Source: Mucilaginibacter gilvus (GTDB lineage Bacteria; Bacteroidota; Bacteroidia; Sphingobacteriales; Sphingobacteriaceae). From it: a stretch of 64,000 nt of DNA. The position numbers were made by a program, and so were the translations under genes. Shown here piece by piece: positions 22,954 to 32,445 of this stretch (the stretch's first letter is position 1; every line of letters begins with the position of its first letter). The stretch is taken from positions 1-64,000 of the forward strand of contig NZ_SBIW01000003.1 of the NCBI RefSeq assembly GCF_004054195.1. Reading direction: 5' to 3'. The notes below the pieces were generated by a model. The model saw nothing but the letters and a program-made list of their open reading frames with translations, was not told the origin of the DNA and searched no databases.

Positions 22954-24660
22954 ATGGCTAATTTTAATATAGATAGTAAAAGCGAGCGCACGTTTGATGC
23001 CATTGTAATAGGCTCGGGCATGAGCGGTGGCTGGGCTGCCAAAGAACTGGGCGATAAGGGCCTTAAAACTTTAGTGCTGGAGCGTGGTCGCGATGTAAAG
23101 CACAATAAAGATTATCCCACCACCAATATGTACCCATGGGAGTTTGCGCACCACGGTCAGGTAACTGCCGAAATTCGCGAAGCAAACCCCATTGTAAACC
23201 GCTGTTATGCCTTTGGCGAAGATGCTATGCATTTTTTTGTGAAAGATAAGGAGCACCCTTATGTACAGGAAAAACCTTTCGACTGGATTCGCGGGTACCA
23301 GGTGGGCGGTAAATCGCTGCTTTGGGCGAGGCAAACCCAGCGTTGGAGCGATTTTGACTTTGACGGTCCCGCACGCGATGGTTTCGCGGTGGATTGGCCT
23401 ATCCGTTATAAAGATATTGCGCCGTGGTACAGCCATATAGAAAAATTCGCGGGCATCTCCGGCAACCTCGATGGTATTGCCGAACTGCCCGATGGCGAGT
23501 TTTTACCCGCCTTCCCGCTGAATGCTGTTGAGCAGCGTTTCAGCAAACACGTAAAACAACATTACCAAAACAGGCACGTCATCAGCGCGCGCTGCGCCCA
23601 CTTATCAAAACCCAACCAGATCCATTTCGACCAGGGGAGGGCGCAGTGCCAAAAACGGACCCTTTGCCAGCGCGGCTGCCCCTTCGGCGGCTACTTCAGT
23701 GCCAACTCATCTACTATTCCATGGGCTTTAAAGTCGGGGCATGTAACGTTACGGCCATTCTCGGTGGTAGAATCCATTATGTATGATGAAAAGTTGGGCA
23801 AGGCAACCGGTGTGCGCGTTATCGACACCAACACTAAGGAAGCTATAGAATATTATGCCGATGTGATCTTTTTAAACGCGGCGGCATTAAACAGTAACCT
23901 GGTGTTATTAAACTCTACTTCAAGCCGTTTCCCTAACGGCTTGGGTAACGATAGCGGTACACTTGGCAAATACGTAGCCTTCCATAATTATTCGGCACAT
24001 ATAAATGCCGAGTGGGATGGAGATAAAGAATGGACAACCGATGGCCGTAACCCGGCAGGCGGTGGCTACATTCCGCGTTTCCGCAACGTGTACAAACAGG
24101 AAACCGATTTTTTACGTGGCTACGCGGCAGGCTTTAGCGCCTACCGTTACCGCGAGACCAGCAGTGACGGTGTTGGCGAGGATCTGAAAAAGAATTTAGT
24201 GAACGATAGCCTAAGCGGCTGGAAAGTTGGCTCGCACATGATGGGCGAAACCATCCCGAAGAAAAGCAACTACGTAGCGCTGGATAAAAGCCAGAAAGAT
24301 CAGTGGGGGATCCCGCTGTTAAAAATTGCTGTGGAGTATGACGACAACGATGCCAAAATGAAGAAGGATTACGTGGAGCAGATGACAGAGATGTTCACCT
24401 CCGCCGGGTTCACCAATATTAAGGCATCAACCGATAACCGGGCACCGGGCCTGGACATCCACGAAATGGGTGGCGTACGTATGGGTAACGACCCAAAAAC
24501 ATCGATGCTTGATAAATGGCATCGCCTGCACGCCTGCCAAAACGTATACGTAACCGATGGTGCCAGCATGACCTCAACCTCATGCCAAAACCCATCGTTA
24601 ACCTACATGGCCTTCGCGGCACGCGCGGTTGACCACGCGGTTAGTGAATCGAAGAAATAG
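22954..24660 (+). CDS. GMC-family FAD glycoside/sugar dehydrogenase, catalytic subunit
   Basis: The 568-residue protein has the FAD-binding Rossmann start AIVIGSGMSGGWAAKEL (about 16-32), a GMC C-terminal domain with the catalytic His (HEMGGVRMG) and Asn (SCQNPSLTYMA), and a cysteine triad Cys232-x5-Cys238-x3-Cys242-Pro. The same triad spacing carries a 3Fe-4S cluster in bacterial FAD glucose dehydrogenase. It has no signal peptide and should be exported with the Tat small subunit encoded just upstream. It probably oxidises a sugar or glycoside, perhaps at C3, and passes electrons to a cytochrome c. Confidence 0.88.
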   Translation: MANFNIDSKSERTFDAIVIGSGMSGGWAAKELGDKGLKTLVLERGRDVKHNKDYPTTNMYPWEFAHHGQVTAEIREANPIVNRCYAFGEDAMHFFVKDKEHPYVQEKPFDWIRGYQVGGKSLLWARQTQRWSDFDFDGPARDGFAVDWPIRYKDIAPWYSHIEKFAGISGNLDGIAELPDGEFLPAFPLNAVEQRFSKHVKQHYQNRHVISARCAHLSKPNQIHFDQGRAQCQKRTLCQRGCPFGGYFSANSSTIPWALKSGHVTLRPFSVVESIMYDEKLGKATGVRVIDTNTKEAIEYYADVIFLNAAALNSNLVLLNSTSSRFPNGLGNDSGTLGKYVAFHNYSAHINAEWDGDKEWTTDGRNPAGGGYIPRFRNVYKQETDFLRGYAAGFSAYRYRETSSDGVGEDLKKNLVNDSLSGWKVGSHMMGETIPKKSNYVALDKSQKDQWGIPLLKIAVEYDDNDAKMKKDYVEQMTEMFTSAGFTNIKASTDNRAPGLDIHEMGGVRMGNDPKTSMLDKWHRLHACQNVYVTDGASMTSTSCQNPSLTYMAFAARAVDHAVSESKK

Positions 24661-24742
24661 CCCCCCAACCCCCTGAAGGGGGAACAGAAGTAAGAAACGG
24701 CTTTAAGCGTTTCAAAAGCTCGCCCTTCAGGGGGTTGGGGGG
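24661..24742. repeat. Long inverted repeat, 20-bp perfect arms
   Basis: Arms at 24661-24680 and 24723-24742 are exact reverse complements (C-rich arm with AACCCCCTGAAGGG), separated by 42 bp. The left arm begins directly after the TAG stop of the GMC gene. It may act as a terminator between the two GMC genes, or be a dispersed palindromic repeat; similar C-rich hairpins recur elsewhere in the window. The rest of the spacer up to 24860 holds nothing recognisable. Confidence 0.8.
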
Positions 24743-24860
24743 GAGGGCTGGGCTTAATGTGTATAAAAAACACAATGAAAAAATATTTGAAAAATAATTA
24801 TTATGCCTACATTAGGCGAGGTAACCAATACTAAACAAATTTATTTAACGCAGTAATATT

Positions 24861-26540
24861 ATGTCTACAAACACTTATGACGCTATAGTCATTGGTTCAG
24901 GGATATCTGGCGGCTGGGCTGCAAAGGAACTGAGCGAGAAGGGGTTAAAAACCATCATGTTGGAGCGCGGTAGAAATATCGAGCACATTAAGGATTACGT
25001 GAATGCGAATAAAGGCCCCTGGGAGTTCGAACACCGTGGCGGCCGTACCCAAAAAATGATTGAGGATTACCCGGTTTTAAAGCGGGATTACCCTTTGAAC
25101 GAAACAAATTTGGATTATTGGGTTGACGAAAAAGAAAGCCCTTACACCGAAATTAAGCGTTTCGACTGGTTCCGTGGGTACCACGTAGGTGGCCGCTCGC
25201 TGATGTGGGGCCGTCAATCGTACCGCTGGCACGAAACAGATTTTGAAGCAAATGCTAAAGATGGCGTAGGTGTAGACTGGCCTATCCGTTATAAAGACCT
25301 TGAAAAATGGTACAGCTATGCAGAGAAATTTGCAGGTATATCAGGTAACCGCGATGGCGTACCTATCCTTCCGGATGGCGATTTTATGCCGCCGATGGAT
25401 ATGAACATTGTTGAGAAAGATGTTCAGAAACGTTTTAAGGATTTCTATAAAGATTCGCGCCACTTTGTAATTGGCCGTACAGCTAATATTACTGTTCCGC
25501 ATAACAACCGTACCAACTGCCAGTACCGCAACAAATGCTGGTTAGGCTGTCCGTTTGGCGCATATTTCAGCACACAGTCGGCTACGTTGCCGGCAGCTAT
25601 GGCAACCGGCAACTTAACCGTTCGCCCATGGTCTATAGTAACCCGTATCCTTTATGATAAGGATACCAAAAAAGCAAAAGGCGTAGAGATCATTGATGCC
25701 GAAACCAACAAAACTTACGAATACTACGCAAAAGTTATATTTGTTAACGCGTCGGCATTAAACAGCGCCTGGGTGTTAATGAACTCTGCAACCGATGTGT
25801 GGGAAGGCGGCTTAGGCAGCAGCAGCGGCGAGCTTGGGCACAACGTAATGGATCACCACTTAGGTGTTGGTGCAGGCGGCAGAATAGAAGGTTTTGAAGA
25901 TAAATATTACTTTGGCCGCAGGGCAAATGGTATTTACATACCACGTTACCGTAACTTAAATGGCGAAAAACGCGATTACATTCGTGGTTTTGGTTACCAG
26001 GGTAGCGGTAGCCGCAGCAACTGGAGCCGCGACATTGCCGAAATGAGTATTGGTGCAGGCTTTAAAGACGCGCTGTCTGAACCGGGCTCATGGGGCTTTG
26101 GTATGGGCGGTTTCGGCGAAACTTTGCCGTATCACGATAATAAGATTACGCTTGATAAAACCAAGAAAGATAAATGGGGCCTTCCTATTTTAGCGTTCGA
26201 CGTTGAGGTGAAAGAGAACGAGAAAAAGATGCGTGTAGATATGATGAACGATGCGGTAGAAATGCTGACCAAAGCGGGCGTAAAAGATGTAAAAGGATAC
26301 ACCAGTGATGGTATACTTGGCCGTGGTATCCACGAGATGGGCACGGCACGTATGGGCCGCGATCCAAAAACATCGGTACTGAACGAGTGGAACCAGGTTT
26401 GGGATGCCAAGAACGTATTTGTTACGGATGGTGCAGCTATGGCCTCGTCCGCTTGCCAAAATCCGTCGCTTACCTACATGGCGCTTACTGCACGTGCAGC
26501 AGACTATGCGGTAGACCAACTTAAAAAAGGCACTCTTTAA
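24861..26540 (+). CDS. GMC-family FAD glycoside/sugar dehydrogenase, second paralogue
   Basis: The 559-residue protein has the same architecture as the upstream paralogue: FAD site AIVIGSGISGGWAAKEL (8-24), cysteine triad Cys220-x5-Cys226-x3-Cys230-Pro, catalytic His in GIHEMGTARMG and Asn in ACQNPSLTYMA. The middle region differs strongly (GAGGRIEGFEDKYYFGRR), so substrate range probably differs. It has no signal peptide. The matching small subunit is likely the lipoprotein at 28044, two genes downstream, with a Gfo/Idh/MocA gene between (18-bp gap). This forms a second dehydrogenase operon. Confidence 0.88.
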   Translation: MSTNTYDAIVIGSGISGGWAAKELSEKGLKTIMLERGRNIEHIKDYVNANKGPWEFEHRGGRTQKMIEDYPVLKRDYPLNETNLDYWVDEKESPYTEIKRFDWFRGYHVGGRSLMWGRQSYRWHETDFEANAKDGVGVDWPIRYKDLEKWYSYAEKFAGISGNRDGVPILPDGDFMPPMDMNIVEKDVQKRFKDFYKDSRHFVIGRTANITVPHNNRTNCQYRNKCWLGCPFGAYFSTQSATLPAAMATGNLTVRPWSIVTRILYDKDTKKAKGVEIIDAETNKTYEYYAKVIFVNASALNSAWVLMNSATDVWEGGLGSSSGELGHNVMDHHLGVGAGGRIEGFEDKYYFGRRANGIYIPRYRNLNGEKRDYIRGFGYQGSGSRSNWSRDIAEMSIGAGFKDALSEPGSWGFGMGGFGETLPYHDNKITLDKTKKDKWGLPILAFDVEVKENEKKMRVDMMNDAVEMLTKAGVKDVKGYTSDGILGRGIHEMGTARMGRDPKTSVLNEWNQVWDAKNVFVTDGAAMASSACQNPSLTYMALTARAADYAVDQLKKGTL

Positions 26541-26558
26541 TCAATAAAAACTATCAAA

Positions 26559-27992
26559 ATGACTGAGAAGAAAGAAGAAACCCCCGCTGCCGGAGCATCC
26601 AGGCGGGATTTTATCAAGAACACTTCCCTGGCGGCAGCCGGTTTTATGATTGTGCCGCGTTTTGTTTTGGGCGGTAAGGGCTACACAGCGCCAAGCGATA
26701 TGTTGAATGTTGCAGGCGTTGGTGCCGGTGGTAAAGGTGAAAGCGATATTGCGGCGTTCGCTAAAAGCGGCAAGGCCAACATCGCGTTCCTTTGCGATGT
26801 GGATGACCGCCGCGCGGCAAAATCAAGAGCAGCGTTCCCTAAAGCAAAATATTATAAGGACTGGAGAGAAATGTACGATAAGGAATCAAAAAACTTTGAT
26901 GCCGTATCTGTTTCCACGCCAGATCATAACCACGCTATCATCGCATACCATGCTATGGAAATGGGTAAACACGTTTACGTGCAAAAACCCTTAACTCATG
27001 ATATTTGGGAAGCACGCTTATTGACGGCCGCAGCACAAAAATTCAAAGTAGTTACGCAAATGGGCAACCAGGGCGCATCTAACGATGGGACCCGCCTGAT
27101 GTCGGAATGGTACGATGCCAAACTGATAGGCGATGTGCATACCGTTTACTGCTGGACAAACCGCCCGGTTTGGCCGCAAGGTATTAAATGGCCCGCGCCA
27201 AGCACCAACATCCCTGCCGAACTGGACTGGAACCTTTGGTTAGGCACTGCACCTAAAAAAGATTACGTAGATAAATTGGTACCGTTTAACTGGCGCGGCT
27301 GGTGGGATTACGGCACCGGCGCCCTCGGCGATATGGGCTGCCACCTTGTAGAGGCGCCTTTCCGCGTGTTGGGCATTCGCTACGCAAAAGATGTACAGGC
27401 AAGCGTGGGTAGTGTTTATGTTGATGAATTTAAACAAGGCCACTTCCCTGAAAGCTGCCCTCCATCGAGCCATATTACGCTTACTTTCCCTAAAACCGAG
27501 AAAACTAAAGGCGATGTTACCCTCCACTGGATGGACGGCGGTATACAACCCGAAAGGCCTGAAGAATTAGGTGCAGGCGATAAATGGGGTGGCGAAGAAG
27601 GCAATGGTACACTGTTTATTGGTACAAAAGGTAAAATGTTTGCCAGCACCTATTCTGATGCCGCTACATTGCTGCCAAAAAGCCGCATGGAAAATGTTAA
27701 AGCCAAGCAAAAATATGCCCGTGTACCGGGAGGCGCAAGCGGCCACTATAAACAATGGGTTGAAGCTTGTTTAGCCGGTTACGGTAAACAAGAAGTAAGC
27801 TCGCCGTTTGAAGTAGCAGGCCCGCTTACCGAAGCGTTGCTGATGGCTAACCTTGCAGTGCGCGGTCACGAATTAAAAGGTGGCAGCATTAAATTGCTTT
27901 GGGATAACGATGCCATGAAGGTGACCAACTTTGATGAAGTGAACCAGTATGTTAAACGTAACTACCGCGAAGGTTTCGACCTGAAAGCTTAA
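26559..27992 (+). CDS. Tat-exported Gfo/Idh/MocA oxidoreductase
   Basis: The 477-residue protein has a Tat signal (SRRDFIKNTSLAAAGF, Arg15-Arg16), a nucleotide-binding Rossmann domain (VAGVGAGGKG) and the family EKP-like motif as VQKPLTHD. The C-terminal domain contains WWDYGTGALGDMGCH, typical of the exported Bacteroidota subgroup. Exported members of the family hold NAD(H) tightly and can interconvert hydroxy and keto sugars, or act as glycosidases through transient oxidation. Lying between a GMC subunit and a small-subunit gene, it probably acts on the same sugar. The exact reaction is not readable from sequence. Confidence 0.87.
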   Translation: MTEKKEETPAAGASRRDFIKNTSLAAAGFMIVPRFVLGGKGYTAPSDMLNVAGVGAGGKGESDIAAFAKSGKANIAFLCDVDDRRAAKSRAAFPKAKYYKDWREMYDKESKNFDAVSVSTPDHNHAIIAYHAMEMGKHVYVQKPLTHDIWEARLLTAAAQKFKVVTQMGNQGASNDGTRLMSEWYDAKLIGDVHTVYCWTNRPVWPQGIKWPAPSTNIPAELDWNLWLGTAPKKDYVDKLVPFNWRGWWDYGTGALGDMGCHLVEAPFRVLGIRYAKDVQASVGSVYVDEFKQGHFPESCPPSSHITLTFPKTEKTKGDVTLHWMDGGIQPERPEELGAGDKWGGEEGNGTLFIGTKGKMFASTYSDAATLLPKSRMENVKAKQKYARVPGGASGHYKQWVEACLAGYGKQEVSSPFEVAGPLTEALLMANLAVRGHELKGGSIKLLWDNDAMKVTNFDEVNQYVKRNYREGFDLKA

Positions 27993-28043
27993 TTGCCAAA
28001 CGGTTATCAATAAGAAAATTAAACGCATTTAATTCAAAATAAA

Positions 28044-28670
28044 ATGAACAGAAGAGACGCATTAGGCCGGGTTGGTTTGATCCTTGGGGGAACCATCATC
28101 GGCGCTGAGTTCTTTATGTCGGGCTGTAAATCTGGAAGCACTGTAAACACAGCAGACCTGGCTAAGCCCGAAACTACCGCCTTTTTAGATGAGGTGGGCG
28201 AAACCATTTTGCCGGAAACCAGCACCCCGGGTGCTAAAGCCGCAAAAGTAGGTGCATTTATGGCGGTGATGGTAAGAGATTGCTACACCGAGGCCGATCA
28301 AAAGGTGTTTCAAGAGGGTATAGGTAAACTGGACGAGGCAAGCAGCAAAAAATTCAGCAAGAAATTTATGGAGGCAACTGCTGCCCAGCGTACCGAACTT
28401 TTAACCGAGCTTGATAAAGAGGCTAAAGACTACGCTAAGAAAAGAGGCGCGGATATTGATGCCGACAAGCTCAAACACAAAGACGAGAAGGACTACAAAG
28501 GTGCGGATATCCCTAACCACTACTTCACCATGATGAAACAGTTAACCCTGCTGGGTTACTTCACATCTGAAGTGGGTGCTACAAAAGCATTACGCTATGT
28601 GCCGGTACCGGGTAAATACGTTGGCGATTACCCTTACAAAAAAGGGGACCGCGCCTGGGCACTGTCATAG
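28044..28670 (+). CDS. Gluconate 2-dehydrogenase subunit 3-like small subunit, Tat lipoprotein
   Basis: The 208-residue protein begins MNRRDALGRVGLILGG, with twin arginines at 3-4 and a lipobox ending at Cys28 (FMSGC). The body aligns with the protein at 22392 (EVGETILPETSTPGAKAAKVGAFM; final PVPGKYVGDYPYKKG). It should serve as the maturation and export partner of a GMC dehydrogenase, most simply the one at 24861-26540. A terminator follows, closing the operon 24861-28670. Confidence 0.87.
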   Translation: MNRRDALGRVGLILGGTIIGAEFFMSGCKSGSTVNTADLAKPETTAFLDEVGETILPETSTPGAKAAKVGAFMAVMVRDCYTEADQKVFQEGIGKLDEASSKKFSKKFMEATAAQRTELLTELDKEAKDYAKKRGADIDADKLKHKDEKDYKGADIPNHYFTMMKQLTLLGYFTSEVGATKALRYVPVPGKYVGDYPYKKGDRAWALS

Positions 28671-28691
28671 TAGTCAAAAAAAACCTATCAA

Positions 28692-28719
28692 GCCCTCCCC
28701 AAAAGGGAGGGCCTTTTTA
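28692..28719 (+). terminator. Terminator closing the second GMC operon
   Basis: An 8-bp stem (28692-28699 with 28705-28712, GCCCTCCC/GGGAGGGC) is followed by a T-run, 21 bp beyond the stop codon. The remaining 160 bp to the next gene show only weak C/G-rich inverted repeats. Confidence 0.85.
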
Positions 28720-28882
28720 TAAAATTTCCTCTAACAGAGGGGGTTACAGGCTTTTAAATAAAGTCGACTCTTTTAGGGGAGATTTATAGCGGGCTTGCCT
28801 TTATTTTCAGCAAAATTTAATACTTTTAAGCCATCCCGGCGTCAACCTGCCGGTGGTTTAAACAGAGCTTATCTACAATATT

Positions 28883-30052
28883 ATGAGTAAAAGAAAACTG
28901 CGCATGGGCATGATCGGCGGTGGTAAAGATGCCTTTATTGGCGCTATACACCGTATTGCCGCTAATATGGATGGCCAGATAGAACTGGTTTGCGGCGCAC
29001 TTAGTGTTAACCCCGAAATAGCACAGGAAAGCGGCCGGATCCTTTTCCTGGATGAGGACCGTATCTACAACAATTTCGATGAGTTGTTTAAAGCAGAAGC
29101 ACAAATGCCTGCCGATAAACGCATGGATTTTGTAACCATTGTTACCCCAAACTTTGCCCACTTTGCACCTGCGATGGCGGCATTAGAAAACGGTTTTAAC
29201 GTGGTAGTAGAAAAACCGGTAACCTTCACCCTGGAAGAAGCCCAAAAGCTGAAAGCTAAGGTAGAAGAAGCAGGCCTGATGCTGCTGCTTACTCATACCT
29301 ACGCGGGTTACCCAATGGTAAAAGAGGCAAAAGCATTTATTAAAGCAGGCTCGCTTGGCAAAGTGCGCAAAATATATGTAGAGTATATACAAGGCTGGCT
29401 GAGCCGCTTATCAGAGCGCGAAGGTAATGCACAGGCATCATGGCGTACAGATCCAACAAAATCGGGTAAAAGCGGTTGCATGGGCGATATTGGCACCCAC
29501 GCCGCGCACCTGGCCGAATATATCTCCGGCAAAAAGATCACCCAGTTAAATGCTTCCCTCAACATTGTGGTGGATGGCCGTATGCTGGATGATGACGGTG
29601 CTGTATTATTAAGATTTGAAGATAACGTTACCGGCACTTTAACCGCCTCGCAAATTGCGGCTGGTGAAGAGAACGCCCTTAAAATACGCGTTTATTGCGA
29701 AAACGGCGGCCTGGAATGGCAACAGCAGGAACCCAATACCCTAATTGTAAAATGGACCGACAAACCGGCGCAGATCTTACGCGCGGGCAGCGGCTATACC
29801 GATAGGTTATCTAGCTACGCTACGCACAACTGCCGCACACCTGGGGGGCATCCTGAAGGTTACCTGGAGGCATTCGGCAACTTGTACCGCAACTTTGCTT
29901 TGGCATTAAGCGCTAAAATAGAAGGCGTGGAGCCGAAGGCAGAATGGCTGGATTTCCCGGGCATCGAAGACGGGATCCGTGGTATGGCATTTATTAATAA
30001 TGTGGTTGCATCAAACAACAGCGACCAAAAATGGACTGATTACGTTATCTAA
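28883..30052 (+). CDS. Cytoplasmic Gfo/Idh/MocA oxidoreductase
   Basis: The 389-residue protein has no signal peptide. The Rossmann motif is MGMIGGGKDAFIGAIHR and the catalytic-Lys motif is VVEKPVTFTLEEAQ (about 111-124). The GGGxDAFIGxxHR variant marks the subgroup acting on inositols or keto-sugars. It probably reduces or oxidises the keto-sugar after uptake, using NAD(P)(H). It starts a run of closely spaced plus-strand genes (8 bp to the next) that reaches 36792, so it is the first cytoplasmic enzyme of the pathway operon. Confidence 0.87.
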   Translation: MSKRKLRMGMIGGGKDAFIGAIHRIAANMDGQIELVCGALSVNPEIAQESGRILFLDEDRIYNNFDELFKAEAQMPADKRMDFVTIVTPNFAHFAPAMAALENGFNVVVEKPVTFTLEEAQKLKAKVEEAGLMLLLTHTYAGYPMVKEAKAFIKAGSLGKVRKIYVEYIQGWLSRLSEREGNAQASWRTDPTKSGKSGCMGDIGTHAAHLAEYISGKKITQLNASLNIVVDGRMLDDDGAVLLRFEDNVTGTLTASQIAAGEENALKIRVYCENGGLEWQQQEPNTLIVKWTDKPAQILRAGSGYTDRLSSYATHNCRTPGGHPEGYLEAFGNLYRNFALALSAKIEGVEPKAEWLDFPGIEDGIRGMAFINNVVASNNSDQKWTDYVI

Positions 30053-30060
30053 CAAAACAC

Positions 30061-31116
30061 ATGAACACTATAAAAGGGCCGGCAATATTTTTAGCGCAGT
30101 TTATAGGCAACGAAGCGCCGTTTAACGATCTAAGCTCCATCTGTAAATGGGCGGCGGGGCTGGGTTACAAAGGCGTACAGTTACCAACAAACGACGCGCG
30201 TTTTATCGACCTGCAAAAAGCAGCCGAAAGTAAAACCTATGCCGATGAAATAAAAGGCATCGTAAACGCCGCCGGTTTAGAAATTACTGAACTATCTACC
30301 CATTTACAGGGCCAGCTGGTTGCCGTTAACCCGGCCTACGATTCGCTGTTCGACGCTTTTGCGCCGGATGCTGTGAAGAACAACCCGGCCCAAAGGCAGA
30401 AATGGGCGGTGCAGCAATTGAAATACGCTGCAAAAGCATCGCAAAACCTGGGTCTTAACGCGCACGTTACGTTTAGCGGCGCGCTGATATGGCAAACGGT
30501 TTACCCATGGCCGCAACGCCCCGCAGGGCTGGTAGATACCGCTTTTACCGAGCTTGCCAAACGCTGGGAACCTATCCTGAACGTTTTTGACGAGAATGGC
30601 ATCGATCTTTGTTACGAAGTACACCCGGGCGAAGACCTGCACGATGGTATCACCTACGAAATGTTTTTGGAGAAAGTGAACAACCACAAACGTGCCTGTT
30701 TACTTTACGATCCATCGCACTTTGTGCTGCAATGCCTGGATTACCTGGAGTATATTGACATTTACCACGAGCGTATAAAAATGTTCCACGTAAAGGATGC
30801 CGAATTTAACCCTACCGGCAGGCAGGGTGTTTACGGCGGCTACCAGGACTGGATCAATCGCGCAGGCCGTTTCCGCTCACTGGGCGACGGACAGGTAGAT
30901 TTTAAGGCGATATTCAGCAAATTAACCCAATACGATTATACCGGATGGGCGGTACTGGAGTGGGAATGTGCATTAAAACATCCGGAAGATGGTGCGAGAG
31001 AAGGCGCACAGTTTATTAAGGATCACATCATCCGCGTTACCGACCGCACTTTTGACGATTTTGCCGTATCGGGCTCCGACGAAGCTTTTAACCGTGAGCT
31101 TATCGGCCTTAGCTAA
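30061..31116 (+). CDS. Sugar phosphate isomerase/epimerase-like TIM barrel, cytoplasmic
   Basis: The 351-residue TIM-barrel protein has no signal peptide. Family features are LSSICKWAAGLGYKGVQLPT near the N-terminus, CYEVHPGEDLHDG (metal-binding Glu and His), LLYDPSHFVLQ, MFHVKDAEFNPTGRQGVYGG and GWAVLEWECALKHPEDG (final metal-binding Glu). It is 8 bp downstream of the Gfo/Idh/MocA gene; this pair is repeatedly seen together in keto-sugar and inositol catabolism. It probably isomerises or cleaves the keto-sugar made by its partner. Confidence 0.87.
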   Translation: MNTIKGPAIFLAQFIGNEAPFNDLSSICKWAAGLGYKGVQLPTNDARFIDLQKAAESKTYADEIKGIVNAAGLEITELSTHLQGQLVAVNPAYDSLFDAFAPDAVKNNPAQRQKWAVQQLKYAAKASQNLGLNAHVTFSGALIWQTVYPWPQRPAGLVDTAFTELAKRWEPILNVFDENGIDLCYEVHPGEDLHDGITYEMFLEKVNNHKRACLLYDPSHFVLQCLDYLEYIDIYHERIKMFHVKDAEFNPTGRQGVYGGYQDWINRAGRFRSLGDGQVDFKAIFSKLTQYDYTGWAVLEWECALKHPEDGAREGAQFIKDHIIRVTDRTFDDFAVSGSDEAFNRELIGLS

Positions 31117-31160
31117 TAGAGAAGAATTTTAACAACCAAACCAAAAAACCTAATTATAAA

Positions 31161-32378
31161 ATGGCCACTACTACTATTAACCGTACGCAACTCTTTAGGG
31201 CAAGCTGCCTTGCTTTGTTGGTAACCTCACTATCTTTCGGTATCCGCGCGGGTATCTTAAATAAGCTTGGGGTAGATTTTAATCTTGATAAAGCACAACT
31301 GGGCACTATCACCGCAACAGCATTCTGGGGTTTCCCATTAGCCGTGGTAATAGGCGGGGTTATAGTAGATATCATCGGCATGAAAAGGCTGCTAGTAATG
31401 GCATTTTTATTTCACGTGGCAGGTATCCTCTTAACCATATTTGCCACCGGGTTTTGGAGCTTGTTTATATCTACCCTTCTTATTGGCTTAGCCAACGGTA
31501 CTGTAGAAGCAGCTTGTAACCCACTGGTAACTTCGCTTTATACCGAGGAGAAAACAACCAAGCTGAGCCACTTTCACCTATGGTTCCCCGGCGGTATTGT
31601 TATTGGTACACTCATTGTAATGCTGTTAACCAAACTAAACCTAAGCTGGCAGATCCAGGTTGCAACCATGCTTATCCCAACCGCAATTTACGGCTTCCTG
31701 TTCTCCAAATTAGATTTCCCGGTAACCGAACGCGTTGCATCGGGCGTAAGCACAGGCAGCATGTACAAGGCAGTGCTTAGTCCACTTTTCATTTTTATGT
31801 TTATCTGTATGCTGGGCACTGGTATCACCGAGTTATTCACCGGCCAATGGATCGATGTATTGCTGAAGAATGTAAGCGATAACGCATTGCTGTTGTTAAC
31901 TTTGGAGACTGGTATCATGGTAGTTGGCCGCGCATTTGCCAAACCAATTTTAAAACTGGTAGAACCACAGGTAGTGTTGCTGATATCAACCATATTGGCA
32001 GCTGCCGGCATTTACATGCTAAGTACTTTCACAGGCAATTCTATCTTCTTTGCAGCCATCGTATTTGGTATGGGTGTTTGCTTCTTCTGGCCAATGATGC
32101 TGGGCTTTGTAAATACCAATATCCCAAAATCGGGCGCGTTAGGCTTGAATTTGATGGGCGGCGCCGGTATGTTTGCGGTATCTATTTACACCATGTTCAT
32201 GGGCTCGTACTACGATCAAATTGTAAAAGAAGCCAATGGCGATAATACCCTGGCAGGCGTAAAGGTATTACAAGCAACATTAGTTATACCAATAGCACTG
32301 ATAGTAGCATTTGCTGGCCTTGTATTTTACATGCGCGGCCGCAAGAAAGCAGTAATAATACCCGAGGTTGCAGTTTAA
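31161..32378 (+). CDS. MFS sugar transporter
   Basis: The 405-residue protein has 12 predicted membrane helices, an MFS loop between helices 2 and 3 (VDIIGMKRLLVM) and a long cytoplasmic centre near residue 195. The segment STLLIGLANGTVEAACNPL in helix 4 is typical of the FucP-like and sugar-MFS group. It would import a sugar or sugar derivative with H+ across the inner membrane. It is flanked by the TIM-barrel enzyme and the cytochrome c gene in the same transcription direction, so it probably imports the oxidised or freed sugar. Confidence 0.85.
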   Translation: MATTTINRTQLFRASCLALLVTSLSFGIRAGILNKLGVDFNLDKAQLGTITATAFWGFPLAVVIGGVIVDIIGMKRLLVMAFLFHVAGILLTIFATGFWSLFISTLLIGLANGTVEAACNPLVTSLYTEEKTTKLSHFHLWFPGGIVIGTLIVMLLTKLNLSWQIQVATMLIPTAIYGFLFSKLDFPVTERVASGVSTGSMYKAVLSPLFIFMFICMLGTGITELFTGQWIDVLLKNVSDNALLLLTLETGIMVVGRAFAKPILKLVEPQVVLLISTILAAAGIYMLSTFTGNSIFFAAIVFGMGVCFFWPMMLGFVNTNIPKSGALGLNLMGGAGMFAVSIYTMFMGSYYDQIVKEANGDNTLAGVKVLQATLVIPIALIVAFAGLVFYMRGRKKAVIIPEVAV

Positions 32379-32445
32379 ATTAAATATTTATTATAAGTTA
32401 AAAATTGTATTTTTCGGCATTCAAAACACACTAATATATTACCCC

